A DNA stretch of 64,000 bases, taken from NCBI RefSeq assembly GCF_031877795.1, contig NC_133933.1:68960003-69024002 (forward strand), written 5' to 3'. The notes under the pieces were generated by a model. It did no database searches and was not told the DNA's origin. It was given only the letters and a program-made list of their open reading frames with translations. The position numbers and the translations under genes are program-made. This document shows positions 1 through 12,900 of this stretch, one piece after another. Source of the stretch: Strix aluco (taxonomy: Eukaryota > Chordata > Aves > Strigiformes > Strigidae). The number at the start of each line of letters is the position of its first letter. The stretch's first letter is position 1.

Positions 1-2042
1 CTTTGGACCAAGCCACATTGCCAGCACACCAGAGCTGGAACAGCTCATGGGTGTATGTGTGTCCCTGTGTCCTTCTGAAGGACCTTCAGTCCTCTCAGCT
101 GTTGAATTGGCATCTTTCAGTAGCACTAAGTTCACTTTGGAAAGTAGCTGGTAAGTAATCAGGAAAAACCCTTTCACAGACAGAATATTATCTGTGGAGT
201 CCTGTCTACAGATAACAGTATCTTAGAAGAGGCCTTTGCCTAAAAATTGCAAGTCCATGACACACTTTCAAGTAATCCAGCATTTTTCTTTTATTCTCTT
301 ATTTGACTTTTGCTTCTCATTCCAAGACTTCATCAGTCAAATCTGGGTTTATAAAATAATTTCTTTTTGGGTGCAGAAGCAGGAACATGTGCGCTGCTTG
401 TAAACACTTCAAACACCATGACGCATTTCTTTTCTGGGAGGAAATCTCACTGTACGTGGTGTAGGAATGCATGCTGCACATGAAAGTCCTGTTGATCCTC
501 TAACAAATCCATTACCAGGGAGAAAAAAGTTCTTTAGCAGTGAGCACCCCACTCTTGCAGTGACTTAGGAAATTCCCATGCATCATTGCAGAAAAGCTTG
601 CACACCCTAAAAACATCTTAAAGGCAGCTGAAATGAAGAACAGGACAGAGAAGAATATAGATTCCTTTAAGATGTCTGTCTCTAAAGAAATGCTGAGGAC
701 TTATCAAGAATCCAATTTTTTGGTACCAGCCTTGTGATCTCTGAGAGGATATGTCAGAACTGAAGTAGTTTGCAGATGGGTGGTTGGACTGAGCAAAGGC
801 TCAGAAAAACTTTCATATGTCAGAGAAATTGAAAAGGTTGAAATCATTGACCTTAGAAAGGAGAATAATAAGAAGGGACACAACACAAGTCTGTAGGATA
901 ATGAAAGATCTAGAGATGATAGATAGGGAGCATCACTGCTCATGCAGCAACAAGGTTGCATTCAATGAAGGGAGAGGCAAAGGACATATTTTTTTTCTCA
1001 CCATGCACAACTGTGGAATCACAGTAGTCAAGATCCTACAGAAAATAAAAGAGGAATGAGTATTTTAATGAATTTAAGTAATATGCTTTGTCTCTACTGG
1101 CATACTGTAGCACCTACCCATTACCCAACACAGATTAAAAAAAATGAAATGAAACAAAAATCTGCAAAGACATATTATAAACACCGTGTCCCACTTTGCA
1201 TTAGTGTGTTTACAGTCTTTGAGATTTAATAACTTTATAACCATTTGCATTGCTATGAGGAAGAAATTTCTTCAGATAAAGGTAAGAAAACATGGCTAAA
1301 AGGAGTGCTTGTGCACACTCAGTGGCATAGTAGAAGGTCTCCTCTCTGGGTCTGAAGTAAATTCACTTTGATACTCTGTCAATACACTGCAATTCTCTTA
1401 GGAAGGTGCTATTCCTTCAAAAATGGTTTTGTTTCTGACTGTTCACTGAAGAAAATGTGCAGAAAGAGGGGACATTCACTCTACAGCATAACTGCTATTA
1501 AAAAAAAAAGCAAACAAGACAGATGATGACCTTGGAAAGCATTCACAGTGGGGTTTTTTTTAATAAATTAATAAATTATGATCTCTGCCTTGATCAGAGG
1601 ACCATGGAGCATTCTGATGGCACTGTCAGATGGCAGGATCTGTCATCCTCTTTAATAATTTGCAACATCTCATTTTTTGTGGAAAGAAGCATACCAGCAT
1701 CACAGCAGAGTCAGGAGAATTTTTATGCACAGAGAGATTTCTAGGAGGTGGCCCAGCACATTTCACAGAATAAAATAAGTCTTTTCAAGGGCTATGTAGG
1801 GACACCAGAGGAAAGACTGTGAGCCTCACTGAGAAATTAAAAACCAGCACAATTGAGAAATACTTTGCAATTATTAGTTGTTCTGATACAGCAGATCTTG
1901 CAGAAGCATGGCAAGATCAGATCCTAATTGTACTAGAAGCTATACAGACCTGAAGAAAGAGACTATCACTGCCCTGGAGAGTTTATATGCTAACTAGATG
2001 GAACAGACACAGGACAGGGAAAAAAATATGTTATTATATGAC
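1..2042. other. Non-coding unique sequence, no gene seen
   Basis: AT-rich sequence with short open frames on both strands and no recognisable protein motif. It contains short A and T runs, for example near 1,500 and 1,555, but no repeat family that I can name. It is probably intergenic or intronic. Confidence 0.6.
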
Positions 2043-2153
2043 TTTTACAGGTTAGGGACTGAGGCACATGGAGATTAATTGAGCAGCTGAAGCCTGTGCT
2101 TGAGCCAAGAGCTGAACCCAGATCTCTAGAGCCCCATTAACCATAAAACCGAC
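2043..2153 (-). repeat. MIR-like (CORE-SINE) ancient retroposon fossil
   Basis: On the minus strand this reads like the central part of a MIR-type SINE. A segment resembling the tRNA-like box B (TGGGTTCAGCTC) is followed by a degraded region, then TGTGCCTCAGTCCC and CTGTAAAA, the order found in MIR elements. On the plus strand the same motifs appear as CTGAGGCACA near 2,059 and GAACCCAGATCTC near 2,114. MIR elements are tRNA-derived SINEs mobilised by L2-type LINEs and long inactive, and such remnants are known at low copy in birds and reptiles. The copy is diverged and lacks clear ends. The assignment rests on recalled consensus motifs, so the subfamily is unknown. Confidence 0.6.
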
Positions 2154-5100
2154 ATTCATAACCTCAAACTGTATTGTCAATGTAACAATCGCAGTTAAAC
2201 AGAAGACTTAATCTCAAGTCTCCAAAGAGCAATGTTAAAGTATCCTTTTACATATTATTCCAGTAATGTCCAGAGACCCCATGTCTGGTTGAGGACTCTG
2301 TTCTGTTGGACACTATATAAACTTAGCAAAAGAGATGCCCTTGGCCAACCAAATGACAAAATACAGCAAGTGGGGAACAACAGTCACTTCAGATATAATA
2401 CTATACAATAAAGAAGTTAATTTCCTTGGTAGTTATGCACAAGGATTGCCTGTAGTCTGTACATAGAGCCGTTCTTTGGTGTATTATTCCATATGTTGAT
2501 TGTAGACACTGATTGAAAGCATACTGATATTTTTGGGATTCTTTTCCCTGCTTTCTGGCCATTTCAGACTTCACACTATAAAAAACTGCTGAATCATGTT
2601 GTGCTTGTGTGGGCAAAAAATTATCTATCATCATTTTGAAGTTTTTTTAATAGAACATGTCCTCACCTCTCCTTTTACTTTTTTGTCCTGTGCTCTAAAA
2701 GTTAGGGGTTAGTGTGCTCTCATCTGTAAATTTGATGTGCTTCTGTTGGTAAATTTGGATTAAAACAAAGACTGATAGGCATAAAGTCAACATATAAACA
2801 ATGCTTGAATTATTTTACTGTGTCAGTGTCAAATAATTTGTGCTATTTGGAAAAAAAATAGTGTTTCAATGAAGATCCAAAAAACGCTGTCACTGATTTT
2901 AAAGGGTATTCATGCTTTAACAAGTAATCCTTAGGTGAGAATTAGACTAAAGCATTGCATTTTCTTAGTCTGATTGCTTTTGTATAATATAACATACTGC
3001 AATAGCATATATAATAATGTCCTTAGTTTTAAAACACCTGTAGGTACAATTCAGCCACGAACAAGACTCTTCTGAGTCAACTGCTTGTTTCCCTTTGGTG
3101 TGCTCCTCTTAATGCCTTAAACACAGTTGCCATGTATTATCTTATTATTTCAGTCATTTGCATCTTTACATGGCGAACTCTAGCATTGTGCTGAGAAAAA
3201 TGATTTTTACTCTGCCCATTCCTGGGGACTGAGGAGCTTTGGGGGGGCACACTCTGCAAGTTTGTGGTCAGGAGGCTTTGCTGTAGCATGGGTGGCTTAA
3301 AGGCATTTGTTTCTTCCACCTGAAGTTGTCTTGGTAAGACAGGAATGGACCTTCCAGATGTGACCAGGTGGGTACGAACAGCTGGAAGCACACTTGACAC
3401 TGATTGGCATTCACAGGTGAGCTACAGACCCAGCTGCTTCCGCTCAAGCCGTACCTGGGCATGCCATCCGCCTGAACTGAGCTGGACTCACAGCAGCATT
3501 GGACATGTGTGTCCTTCCAAAAGTAGATCTACCAGTGGCTGGAGTGCTGGGTATTAGAAACACCCCCAAAGCCATGAGCCACTTTCATTGGAGAGCTTCC
3601 TGGAACACAGTAAAGGGCGTTTTAGAGAGATTAATGTACCACTCTCCATCAGAATGTGTGCTACACAGGCACCTGTATGCTCCTTTATGTCATTGGGGAA
3701 AAAGAAAAAGAGTTTCCACAGCACAGGGAGTGACACCCATTATCCTCTGTCACATGGTCTGAGAAAGTGCATCCCCAGCAGTCAGATTTCACAAGACCCT
3801 AACTGTTTACCTCTTAGTTAATTCTGACGCTTCATTTTTCCTAGAACTGTGTTTAGATTTTTCATCTTCCAAACATGCTTGCTATGTTCTTCAGCCTCAG
3901 AGCAGCAGGAACTTTGTACCTCTGGCCCTCTTGCAGCCTGGCTAATGGCAAAACTGTTCCTGAGTGGGTGAAAAATTCAAGTCAGGTCACTGCAGGTACT
4001 TGCAGTATGATACACTACGTAATGAAAATTCATCTCATGTTGTGAAACATACTGAACTGCTAAAATCAACAAAATGCTGGCAGGGAATGTTCTCTGAGGT
4101 TATCTTTAGATTGAATCTGCTTGGACTTTTGACACCTACTCAGCAATGTCTCTTGGCACGCAAGAAACATCTTATCAAAATGCTGAAAATGTTTAGTCAG
4201 TAACTAATTTATTCCCTCGTAAATGTCTTTGCTTCCTGAATTCTCTTCCTCTCTCTCTATTTTATTTAGTGTTTAGATGCTCAACTATAATCATATCATA
4301 GGCAGGAGGGGATGTTCTTGGGAAGGAGGTACAACTTGTGACCTGGAGAAGAACTTATCTCTCTGTGTAAAAGGACAAAGGTCTTCATTTAAATAGGCTT
4401 TCAGTAAGATTTATGCTTTTAGTATATTAAATTGTCAGTTGTTACTACTGTAATGTTATAAGCATTTATTTTACACAGATATGACCTGTAGCTTTGTCTA
4501 CTGGTGGGCAAACTACTAGTTTTTAAGGAATTATCTACTAATGCATTACATGTACATACATTTGTGTGTTATTTAAAATAGTCACTGTGACAACAGTACA
4601 TGCTCATGCTTCAGTTACTTTTCTCTCGTCCTTTTGCAACAATTACACAAGTAACACATATGCATCTATGTTTGCATGGATAAATATTTGTATGTGTTGA
4701 TGTCAAAACACATGCATGATACATATCCAGCTGTTGCAGAGCAATCAAGAGATATATATATGTGTATATATATATGTTAAAGGTGAATATGTATTAGCAA
4801 CCAGAGTAGTACCATACAAGATGACAGCTTTACAACTCTCTCTCTCTCTCCATCTATTCATGTGTTCATACAAAGCTAGGCAATCTGTTTCACAGAAAAT
4901 TGTAGAAATTAGAGCCATATGAACCACTTCTTAGTATAAATCGTAGCACATGACTGACCGAAGTATATAATTTCTCATACAAGCTTATAACCTTACATTA
5001 AGTTTGGAAGTTAAGAGTAGTATAAGAAACAAGTCAAAATTAAAAAGGAAAGGTGATACACACAAACAAATGACACATCCCACGTGTACAAGGGATCTAA

Positions 5101-8100
5101 ATAAAGCCCACTGTGTGGGAGCACAAATCCACATAGGGACACACATACAGAATTAGAACACATACAAATGAGACTATGCAGGCTCACACCTACAAATAGT
5201 ATCATAACCTCAGCTGCAAACTGATGACTCTTTTTCCAGAATATAGATTTATCACCTATTTAGTCATTAGTACTCTGCTTTAATAATTGCAATTCAGCAC
5301 CCTCAAAAAATGGAATCATACATTCTCTCCAAATTTCCAAGCTGTCTTGCGTTTGGATTTTATTTCTGCAAGTACTTGTTTCATGTGTTCTTTGAAGTCT
5401 AACAGTCTGACTCTCCCTACTCAGTCCTTGAACTACTTCAAGACAAAACAACACAAAACTAAATTCTAAACAAAAGACAGTACAACTCAAGTACACAAAA
5501 TATTTCAGAAGTAAAAAGACAACGGAGATATATCTTTTCTGGCTGTAAAATCCCAGCAGGAAACCTAAAATGGGGCTTTAGTAGAGCAGCCAAAATATTT
5601 ATACTTCAATCTGAAGGTGTGAATGTGCAGATACATTTCCAAGGACAAAAGCAAGACTGTAAATTCTGAGCTCCTGGGACCTGCTACAAAAACAAGTCAG
5701 AAAATTCTCCTTAAATGTTGTTTCTGCTAATCAAGAGAAAAGCAAGGATGCTATGAAGGTTTTAAAGCAAAGCATTCCTTTTCCATAACTGGTTATCTTA
5801 CTGTCATAGAGGGAATCCACTCCAGGAAGGGTTTAACTGCAGTCAAGAACATACTTCTTATCTGGAGTAATTATAATACTAGACTTCACCTAAATAGTAA
5901 TAATGCTAGAGAATGAGAGATGTACCACATGAAAGGTTATAGATCTCATCATACATCGCATGTGAGTTTAGTAGCATTCCTATGTTACAGAATTAGAGCA
6001 ATACGAATCCTTTTGGTGCAACAGGGTTGAAGCAACAAAGACAAGTCTTTAAAGTAAGTGAACAGCTTTATGTGACACTTTCTTCTTTAGCCCAGTCAGC
6101 TTTATTGCAAGCAGGTATTGCACATAAACCTTATTCTCCCCAGGCGGGTTTTGTTGCAGTCAGTAGCAAGGAGGAGCGATACTGCACTAAAGCAGAGTGG
6201 AAGAGGAAATGAAGGAGAATACCACACTCGGTGGAATTTTTATTGAATTGCACTCTATATTCCATGTCCTTAAAGAACATGGTGCTATTTCCAGACCTAA
6301 TCTCATCAGGAGGGACTTTGGCCAAGGAAACCCTCAACACAAGCAGATTTAGTCCCTGGCCCTCTGAGCAATGTTGCAGACAGCTTTCTGCTCCTGTGTG
6401 GAGGGCATTGCCTTCGCTCCCAGGCTTTGGCTCATGTGGTTTCCAATGTAGAAACAAAGTCTGAGGCTTTTTCTCCCATTAACATCTTAGCCTGTTTGGT
6501 CTCTGGGGCAATGAGATTTTAAAAACAAAGCCAAAAGGTTTCTCTGTGTAAAACAAAAACCCTTGCTAGAATGGGTTTACTGAGTAGCACATGCATTATT
6601 ATTTCATTATAATGCTTCTCTCTCTACCTCTCTACTCCATTGTAGTCAGGTTCCCTGTAACAGTTCTTATTTTAATATGTTCTCATTCTTCTCCATTTTT
6701 CACCTCTTTTAATTGATTTTTCCCCTTTCCTGTTTCCTTCCCTAACAGAGCAGGGACATGCTGGCATTTTACTTTGTATGAAACTTCCAAATATACCCTA
6801 TTTGCAAAGGTTCCTCTTTAGTAGGAAGAGGGAAGTCAAGTTTTCTTATTACAGCTTCCATTAATTGTGCTTTAGCAGGTCACAGGAAAGCTCAAAATAC
6901 TTCCACAAAGTTGACTCTATAAATCATTAGTAATGGAGATGAAATCTTCTTCTGGACTCTCCTAGAGGGAAGTGATTACAACAGTAAAATATCATCTTTG
7001 CAAGAAAAATTGTATAATAATAACATTGTGGGATTTCATACTACTGCTGTAACTTAGAGATGAGCACTTGGCTGCATCAAGAGCTTTAATAATGTATGTG
7101 TAGGTGGCAAATTACCCCTAAAGAATCTACTGAATTGTGGAGAATGTTCATTTTATATTCTCAAAGATAACCTAAGCCTTTGGACAGATGTCATCTCATG
7201 CCCCATGCTTATGACATCTAGCAGAAATATTGAAAGTACAGTGTGCTGACCACTTCCCTGAGCATAAGCATTCCTCCTCTTGCAAGCAGTATGAATTCCT
7301 ATGGAGGCGGGGGATGAAGCACATTTATTAAAGGCATATTGGCACAGAATAAGCTAAACTTCATGTCAAGGGCCTGCATGAGTTTACCATATAACATTTC
7401 TGTGCTCTACATTAGAGGAAGCTTCTTACTGGAAATGCTTTGGTGTCTGATTAATCAGAAACACAAATAGGAAATGCATAAATGTGGGGGAGGCCTGCAA
7501 TCCAGTCTCTTTACCTGCAAATGTTTTGTACAAAGTAACACGTATCCATTAATGCAGCAGCTGGATTCCTGCAGTCCCTGCTCCATCCACTGGATGCCTG
7601 AAGTGGACTCTCTTGCTCTCTCTGTCCTTAAGAACATTTGATTGTTTCATGTTAAGTGGAACAACTCTAACAGAAAGGGTTAAATACCACAAAAGAAGCA
7701 AAAGCATTCATGCTTAGTCCCGTGCAGTTATTTATCTAGCAAGACATCTTAAAAGTAATCCATGCAATGGGATGTTAGAGCTTTTGCTTTTAATTGAGGG
7801 CTGGTTAGTGACTTGTATTAATAGAAAATAAACAACCATGAGCTCACATGAAAGGGAAACCTCGTCCCACCCCTCTCAAACATCCCCAAGCCTCAGATAG
7901 GACTGTATTCACCCCTTCATTGATTTGGGGCCAAGATTTTTACGTAATTGCCTGACAGAAATTGTTCTATCTGAAGTGATTTTGGAAAAGACACAATGTT
8001 CCAATGTGGCAAGACCATAAGATTATCATTCTTTTACATAAGTTTCAGATATGCACACACCTTGAACTTCTGTATCTTCCATTTCCTTGAAGCTTGCCAC

Positions 8101-9999
8101 CTCAGATAATCACTTACCTCTTACTGCTGGTGCTACAGCTGCCTGTTTGAACCAGACCTTTACCCAGCCTACGCGGCTTGGCTTGGGGCAGAAGTGCAAT
8201 CTCTTTTGTCAAGCAAAAATGAAACTGCCAGTGACAAGCTCCATTACAGTGTCTGGCTTCAAAATGACAGTGAGGCTTCTAGATGAGGCAGCAGTGTCTT
8301 CTAAACCACTTTCCCTTTTGTCACTGTGTAATTGGGAAGGCAGTATCAACTCTGTCAGTTGTTACAGATGCAAATGGAGCTGGAGAGTCAGTCCAAGGTT
8401 GGAACCAAACTAATCACAGCTGTGCTGGGTAGGCAGGTCTGCCAGAGAATTTATATCTTGGCCTTAAAACTACACTGTTAGCAGAAGTATAGCTTATATT
8501 CTCAGGACAGAAGGATATTTAAAAAATTAAAATCCCATTTGGCTATTTTTAAGTGGAAGAACTGAAAATCTGTCAGCAGATTACCCTTTTCTGGATCCTT
8601 CATAGAGCAAAAAAACTTTTTCTTATACTAAAAAGAAAAACAACTATAAAGATTTTGAAACAATTATTCATATGCTAGCTATTTTTCTAAGTATTATCAT
8701 TCTGAACATTTTATACACGGAGAAACAATAGACAAATTCATACTTCTGAATAGTCATGCAACATTCTGGAAGAAAATGAAGACATTTTATTTGGCTTTTT
8801 CTATTTGTTTCTTTACAGTGTGTGGCAGTAAATCCTGGAATATATTAATTTGATCCCTAAACACCATGTTCTTGAAAGCAGTAGAAGATCATTATGAAAG
8901 ATAGTCCCAAGAGTTCAAAATCATTCTTTGCACCATGCACAGCAAGTCCAATATAGGGAGTTGCTAAATACAATGAACTTGAAAGACTTGTCAAGCTCTT
9001 TGTACTCTGTGTTTGGGAGGCAGGTTTTGTCCTTGTCTCCTTCTAGGGACCCTACTGTGTTTACTGATCTTAGTTTATCACCCTGAGGTCAAATTACACC
9101 TACGTGGAAATGCACCTTCAGGGCACTCGGAAATTATAGCTGAGGCAACACAGCAAGACATAATCTCTCAGCTGTGTTTTCCACTAAGAACTCATGACCT
9201 CCAGGGTCCTGGCCACCAGCTGGCAACTTCCAAGTGAAGCTCAAGCTATTCTTCAAATGAGCTGCTACGGGTACTCTTTCTTTCCATATGTGCCTCTGTT
9301 ATAATCACACAGTGATGTTTGGCCTGGCAGCAGCTTCTTTCTCTGAGGTGCTCTGGGACTGGCGACTGGGCAGGGCTGAGTGGTTTGCTCTGTACCTTTC
9401 CTTGCTGATTCACCAATAATTAGATCTAGAGCAAGACGGGTCTCTGAAAGTTATTTGCTTTCCTCGGATATAGGCTGCTGGGAGCAAAATCAAATTTGAA
9501 ACAGGAAGGATTTTTCCTCAGTCAGTGTCTTCATTTTATGGAGGGTAAGTTTTTAAATGCAAGGTTTAAAATCTTGAGCATGGAACTGCCTCAGATGTGG
9601 GAAGAAGAAAAGGAGAAGCCCCTCAAGCAGACCTGATCCCCTGGGGACAATGCCTAAAATATCACTTATGACAAGAATTTCTAGACCTCTGTATGCAAGT
9701 TCAATCTATCTGATTTCAAAACCAAAAGAAGGAAATATTCTTGCCCAAAATGTGCAACCGCACTTGCACAGCTCATTGACACAAACCGTCTGCTAGATGC
9801 TTTAAGCTGAAAAGACTAGCATAAACAGCTGTGCCTGCAGGTATCTGACCTAAGGAGTAACTAGACACAAATACGAGCTTGTGCATGTGTAAAGTCCTGA
9901 GGAATATCTAGAAATATAATAATCTATGCCAACAAAAGTTGTGGAAGATAAAATATCTCTTGTTCAGTACTTCCTCGTGGAGAGGAGACCTGATGAGAG
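2154..9999. other. Non-coding sequence with simple repeats, no gene seen
   Basis: Mostly AT-rich unique sequence. An AT/GT dinucleotide tract lies at about 4,750-4,776 and a CT run near 4,838-4,852. A CA-rich stretch lies at about 5,050-5,195. Open frames around 3,140-3,820 overlap on both strands and carry no recognisable domain, so I treat them as chance. Confidence 0.55.
4750..4776. repeat. AT/GT dinucleotide microsatellite
   Basis: Alternating AT with a short GT interruption over about 27 bases. It is too short and mixed to assign further meaning. Confidence 0.7.
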
Positions 10000-12900
10000 T
10001 CCTCAAAGGTCTTAATGCAACAACTGCATTGCACTCCGTTTTCTGCTGTTCCTTTGAGTTTTTTTCGTATATCACTTCTAGCTGCAGGTTCTAACTGCCT
10101 GAAAACAGCTCTGAAAAACTCTCCGAGTGTGCCTCCCATCTTCCTGTCACTGTTGCCCGCCAGCAGTGACTTTCCATCCCATTTGGAGAGCTCAGCTTTG
10201 GTCAGCAGTAGCCATGCAGGCCAGACCAAGCGGTGGACACTTCTGGATGGGGACAGGCTGAGGCAGGAGCCACTTGCCCAACAGGGCAACTGTCTTTGAA
10301 AAACATCTTTAATGGTAACTGATCACTTGGGTAAAAGGTGCTAAAATGGTGACCTAGGATATGAAACAATCTTCTGATTGGAAAGTGAAGAGCATCTGTG
10401 TATATTTTTGAACAAGACTTTAATAATCTATTCTATACTAGGGGGGGTTGCTTTGGGTTTTTTAATTGTTTCAACTTCATTTCCAGTTTTTATTATACCT
10501 CTAACTGGTACTTTAAAAATACCACCTTGGGATGCAAATGTTCTTTTCTATTCTCTGCATGGTCAAATGCCTTTTGTATCCTAAACTTAATGGAGGTAGT
10601 CTTATGATTAAACACATTTAAAGAAACAGCATGCACCTGGTTGTATGTAATAAGGGGCTGACTGAATTGTGTTGATGATGTAAACTCAGAAGGGAAGTGA
10701 TACTGTGCATTACAGCATTATATCCCCTACCCATTGGCTGTGGTTTATTTCACCTACAAACAAATAAACAGGGCAGGAGATACAACTTGCCAAGCTCCTG
10801 AACAGGACACCTTGCCAAGCTTAGCTTGCTAAATGTGCAGTACCCCTGCACTGACTTTGCTGCTCAGAGGCTGTCAGGAGTGACATGCCATCTCTCAAAG
10901 GAGAGCTCATTTGAAGCCCAGGGGCCCATCCTGGCCTACTTGTCCTGCAAAAAGATGGAAGAGAGGCACAGGCTCTTGAGGAAATGAGTCGTGTCTTTTC
11001 ACACTGTGACACAGGATGTCCCCTGCATCCCTATCCTCAGAGCTGAAGTCACTGAGAAAAGTCAAACCCAGCATCTTCTGCAGGCTCTGAACCACAGGGC
11101 ACCAGTGAGCGCTTCTGTCCTGCACTGTAGGGGTAGACTGCATGGGGCTGAGCAGTAATTGCCTGATGAATATGAGGTCAGATATATGAGGAACTGACTA
11201 GAGCCTTCATCCCAAGGTCGAGCCAAACCTGTTGGGAAGTATTTTCCATGTGTAAAATATGTCACTTTGGAAAAAAACCAAAAATCTCATGCTGGGCAGT
11301 TTCCTCTGCCTCAGTGTTTTCTGATTCTGAGTCAAAATGATGAATTGCTTTTGGGTTTCTTTTGTTGCATTTTAAGGAAGAGCAGAGAAAAAAAATGCAG
11401 ATTGCACAAGAAACTGAGTTCCCATGAGAGATTATTTTTTTCAGTTTTTCAGGTCAGTGTGTCCCTTGAGGTTAAGTGACATTTCACTAGTAGACTAGCA
11501 TCTATTTGAAACAAAACTGCAGATCCAGCCATCACTGATGAGAACTGCAATACTGGTTGTTCTTATTCCATCCAGAGCACCTATGCGAATGACATCACCA
11601 AGTACCTAAAAGACCTGACATCATCACAAAATTGCATTTTACCTTCTACTGTAAAAATACATCATCATTATTTCTGTGATCTCTAAAGAGAAATTGATTT
11701 TTTGTGCCTCCTGTGGATACTGCAATGCTATTTTAGTGTCATGCTTTTATGTCTATAGCAGCTGATTGCTTTGACCCTGAAGTCCTTCTTGCAGTGCTGC
11801 TGACTTGCTGAATCAGAGTTCATTCACATTCTCTTGCCAGAGAATAATATGCTGAATGCAAAACTTGCTACAGCAGCAATATAAGAAATGAAATGAGATA
11901 ACACAAAAATAAATATAAAGTAAAAGAAAATAATAGAAAATACATAAAATAATAATAAAAGGCCTGTCAAGTTCAAGCAAATTTGAATGGCAGCATGACT
12001 TTATATGCCACAAATTTTAAGTACTGCACTTCCTCCCCGAAGTGTTCATATGAAACCTTTCTCTGTCTTCTGATGTTTTTTTCAGTGATGATAAGGACAG
12101 TAAAGTCAGGGAATTCAAGTCTGATTCTTGCATCATCTTTAATTATTCCCATGGGGAGTGAAAACTTCAGAGTAGTAGAAAATGGCTACAGAGGGATGGA
12201 GGTTCCTGAATCTCTCCTAATTCCAGTTTTGGAGATGTAACCTCTGCATGGCTGTGACTTGATCTCAAAGGTATCCAAAGGCACTTTAGGTGTTATAACA
12301 TTAAAGTTGTTGAAGTATCAGAAGTTCAATTTCTTGAAAGGAAAAACCACTAAATGCCCTGATGCTACCAATGAAGCAATTTGGATTTAATTCCTAGTTG
12401 GATGCCCATGCACACCAATGCAGATTAATCTCTGTCTTTCCTTTCTAAGTGCATCTGCCATCCTGGCCTCACCATTGTGCATCCAGCATCCGACATGCTT
12501 GGTATCTGGGGGTCAAACAACAGGAGAGGGGTTTTCCCCTGCTGCAATTTAACATTGAAGGCACCTCTCAACCATGCCACATGATTTGTTGTTCCTGGGA
12601 TTCACCTGACCTCTCACCAGGTGGACCTGTACACTCAATCCTGCCTTGTGTCCAGCAGGTGAGACTTCTGTACTGGGAATTCAAGGGATTTGCATGCACT
12701 CAGCTTTCTTCCCTGGCATCTCTGTCACCTGAGGGAGTCATCCTGACCTGCTTGTTTAGAGCCCATTTAATACAGCACAAATCCGACCAGCTGCTAACCT
12801 CCTCCCAGGTGGAGATTAATCCTCTCTGATACAGAACATATAATTGTTTCTTTTCTTGAGTCAACTCCTTTAAGAAGGAACTCAGAGGAAGATCCTGCCA

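Noticed and set aside
12449..12829. 126-codon plus-strand frame
   Set aside because: No domain, low-confidence start, and composition similar to flanking non-coding sequence.
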